In this document: piece by piece, positions 5,845 through 7,187 of the stretch | Layout of the letters: each line of letters starts with the position of its first letter | Position numbering within the stretch: the stretch's first letter is position 1 | Source: Pseudomonadota bacterium | GTDB lineage: Bacteria > Myxococcota > Polyangia > GCA-2747355 > JACKDQ01 | Direction of reading: 5' to 3' | NCBI GenBank assembly: GCA_030591195.1 | Contig: JAUVBO010000121.1 | Location: 1-7,187, forward strand | DNA length: 7,187 nucleotides | Made by a program: the position numbers and the translations under genes | Notes under the pieces: model-generated | The model's input: only the letters and a program-made list of their open reading frames with translations | Databases searched by the model: none | Told to the model about the DNA's origin: nothing

Positions 5845-7187
5845 ATGCCTCGCCAGCTCCGCTCGTTGTCGACCACCGCCCCGTCACCCCTTGCCCCTTT
5901 GCTCCCTCTGGTTCCGGCCTTGCTGCTGGGGATCTCGGCCGTGGCCCAGGCGGCCCCCCAGTATCAGCGGCTCTCGTACACCGGCGATACGACCACCACC
6001 ATCACGGTTGCCTGGAACACGACGGTCGCCAGCACCAGCGAGGTGCGCTACGGCACCGCCCCGGGCAAGCTCACTGCGACGGCGACCGGGACCTCGTTCA
6101 AGGCCAACGCCGACCTCGGCTACGTCCACGAGGTGACCATCACCGGGCTGCAGCCGGCGACGAGGTACGCCTACGTCGTCGGTAGCGTCGCCGACGGCTT
6201 CTCGGCCGAAAAGAGCTTCACCACCGGGCCGGTGCAGCACGAGACCTGTGGCAGCTTCAAGTTCGTCTTCCTCGGCGACAACCGACCGGACGAGACCTTT
6301 GCCGGGGGAGAGAACTGGCCGGCGATCCTCGGTCAGGCGGCCAAGCACCAGCCGGCCTTCGTGGTCAACGGTGGAGACCTGGTGATCTCGGGCGACGCCA
6401 CCGACGAGTGGCTCACCTTCCTCGGGTGGACCGAGCCAGTGGCCGCGACGGTGCCGCTGATGACCGCCATCGGCAACCATGACGACGGACCAGGCGTGGG
6501 TGACGGCGCGAACTACAACCAGCTGTTGGCCCTCCCCCGTTCGACCGGTCCCCACGGCAGCAACACCGAGGACTACTACTTCTTCACCTACGGCAACGCG
6601 ATCTTCGTCTCGCTGTCCACCGAGGGCTTCAAGGGCGGCGCGATCCCCTTCGCCGATCAGGCCGCGTGGCTCGACGAGGTCCTGACCAACAACCCGAAGA
6701 AGTGGCGGTTCGTCTACTACCACAAGCCGAGCTACACCGGAGAGATCCTCTTCGATCTCGGCAAGGAGCCCAACGAAGAAGGACAGAACGCGGCCTGGGT
6801 GGCGGTGATCGACAAGCACCACGTGGACGTGGTGCTGACCAGCCACAATCACTGGTACGAGCGCTTCGAGCCGTCTGCCTGCGGCACGCAGGGCAAGCCC
6901 GGCTCGGCCCAGCCGTGCCCGGTGGGCGCGAACAACTACGCCGGCGGCACGGTCTACTACGTCTCCGGCGGTGCGGGCGCGTTCACGGTGCCGGAGTTCA
7001 TGTGTGGTTTTCAGGGCGGGCGCGCGAAGTGCGCGGGAGATCACCACTACCTCCTCGCCGAGATCGACGACGAGGTGCTGAAGATCGAGACCTGGGCTGC
7101 CTACCCCCAGGCGAACAAGGTGATCGACTCGATCACGATCACCAAGCCCACCGATCCGTGCTCGACGCCGCCGCCGGATGGTGGACC
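5845..7187 (+). CDS. Secreted metallophosphoesterase, purple-acid-phosphatase-like (3' end outside window)
   Basis: 447 complete codons are visible with no stop, so the gene continues past the right edge. Residues 1-36 form a signal peptide with likely cleavage at 'AQA|A'. Residues about 38-128 are a fibronectin-III-like domain of the kind preceding purple acid phosphatases ('TITVAWNT', 'SEVRYGT', 'VTITGLQPATRYAY'). The calcineurin-like phosphoesterase domain follows with metal-site motifs 'GDNR' (Asp145), 'GGDLV' (Asp178), 'GNHD' (Asn211, His212), 'YYHKP' (His293) and 'SHNHWYER' (His334, His336). The Tyr that follows the second motif in true purple enzymes is Val180, and motif I is D-x-R rather than D-x-H, so one metal site has fewer standard ligands. 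It would hydrolyse phosphomonoesters or diesters outside the cytoplasm. AGGA at 5835-5838 supports the ATG. The last residues, 'PCSTPPPDGG', look like the start of a Pro/Asp/Gly linker to a C-terminal anchor. Family certain, substrate unknown. Confidence 0.92.
   Translation, partial: MPRQLRSLSTTAPSPLAPLLPLVPALLLGISAVAQAAPQYQRLSYTGDTTTTITVAWNTTVASTSEVRYGTAPGKLTATATGTSFKANADLGYVHEVTITGLQPATRYAYVVGSVADGFSAEKSFTTGPVQHETCGSFKFVFLGDNRPDETFAGGENWPAILGQAAKHQPAFVVNGGDLVISGDATDEWLTFLGWTEPVAATVPLMTAIGNHDDGPGVGDGANYNQLLALPRSTGPHGSNTEDYYFFTYGNAIFVSLSTEGFKGGAIPFADQAAWLDEVLTNNPKKWRFVYYHKPSYTGEILFDLGKEPNEEGQNAAWVAVIDKHHVDVVLTSHNHWYERFEPSACGTQGKPGSAQPCPVGANNYAGGTVYYVSGGAGAFTVPEFMCGFQGGRAKCAGDHHYLLAEIDDEVLKIETWAAYPQANKVIDSITITKPTDPCSTPPPDGG

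Noticed and set aside
5884..7047. 387-codon minus-strand frame opposite the phosphoesterase
   Set aside because: Mirror frame of a clear phosphoesterase; Val/Gly/Arg/Asp-rich with no conserved motif.
1..7187. CRISPR array, insertion sequence, tRNA/rRNA, phage or defence system
   Set aside because: No spaced direct repeats, terminal inverted repeats, transposase motifs, cloverleaf-like sequence or nuclease/sensor domains were seen on either strand.

Overview
The window is GC-rich with strong G/C preference at third codon positions. Several proteins carry lipoprotein or Sec signals, there are Asp/Gly/Pro-rich tails and small Cys-rich exported proteins, and one lipoprotein carries a 'GKADG' motif just after its lipid-anchor Cys. 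Together these suggest a myxobacterium-like member of Myxococcota (Nannocystis/Haliangium/Polyangium-type). This assignment is an inference from protein style; the window holds no rRNA, tRNA or phylogenetic marker.

Layout, left to right. (1) Positions 1-1789, plus strand: the 3' end of a gene resembling the C-terminus of LarA-like (DUF2088) nickel-pincer isomerases, followed 16 bp later by a complete aldehyde dehydrogenase of the lactaldehyde/GapN-like branch. The two are probably one operon acting on small hydroxy-acid or aldehyde metabolites in the cytoplasm. (2) Positions 1936-2715, plus: an orphan lipoprotein with an Asp-rich DxDDDG segment. (3) Positions 2786-5005, plus: a full-length prolyl-oligopeptidase-family (S9A) peptidase with a lipoprotein-like signal and an intact Ser-Asp-His triad. 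(4) Positions 5712-5009, minus: two tandem small exported proteins, each with six Cys outside the signal/lipobox region. The first appears split by a one-base frameshift that separates its signal peptide from its mature domain. The second ends 3 bp from the peptidase stop codon, and a strong GC-rich hairpin lies in the shared 3' region. (5) Positions 5845-7187, plus, open at the right edge: a secreted metallophosphoesterase with an N-terminal fibronectin-III-like domain, as in purple acid phosphatases, transcribed divergently from the Cys-rich pair.

Most of the window therefore encodes envelope or secreted proteins (peptidase, phosphoesterase, lipoproteins, Cys-rich proteins), consistent with a predatory or scavenging lifestyle. 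The left end is a cytoplasmic metabolic operon. No mobile element, CRISPR array, RNA gene or clear multi-gene novel system is visible. The items most worth following up are the frameshifted Cys-rich gene with its partner, and the orphan GKADG lipoprotein.
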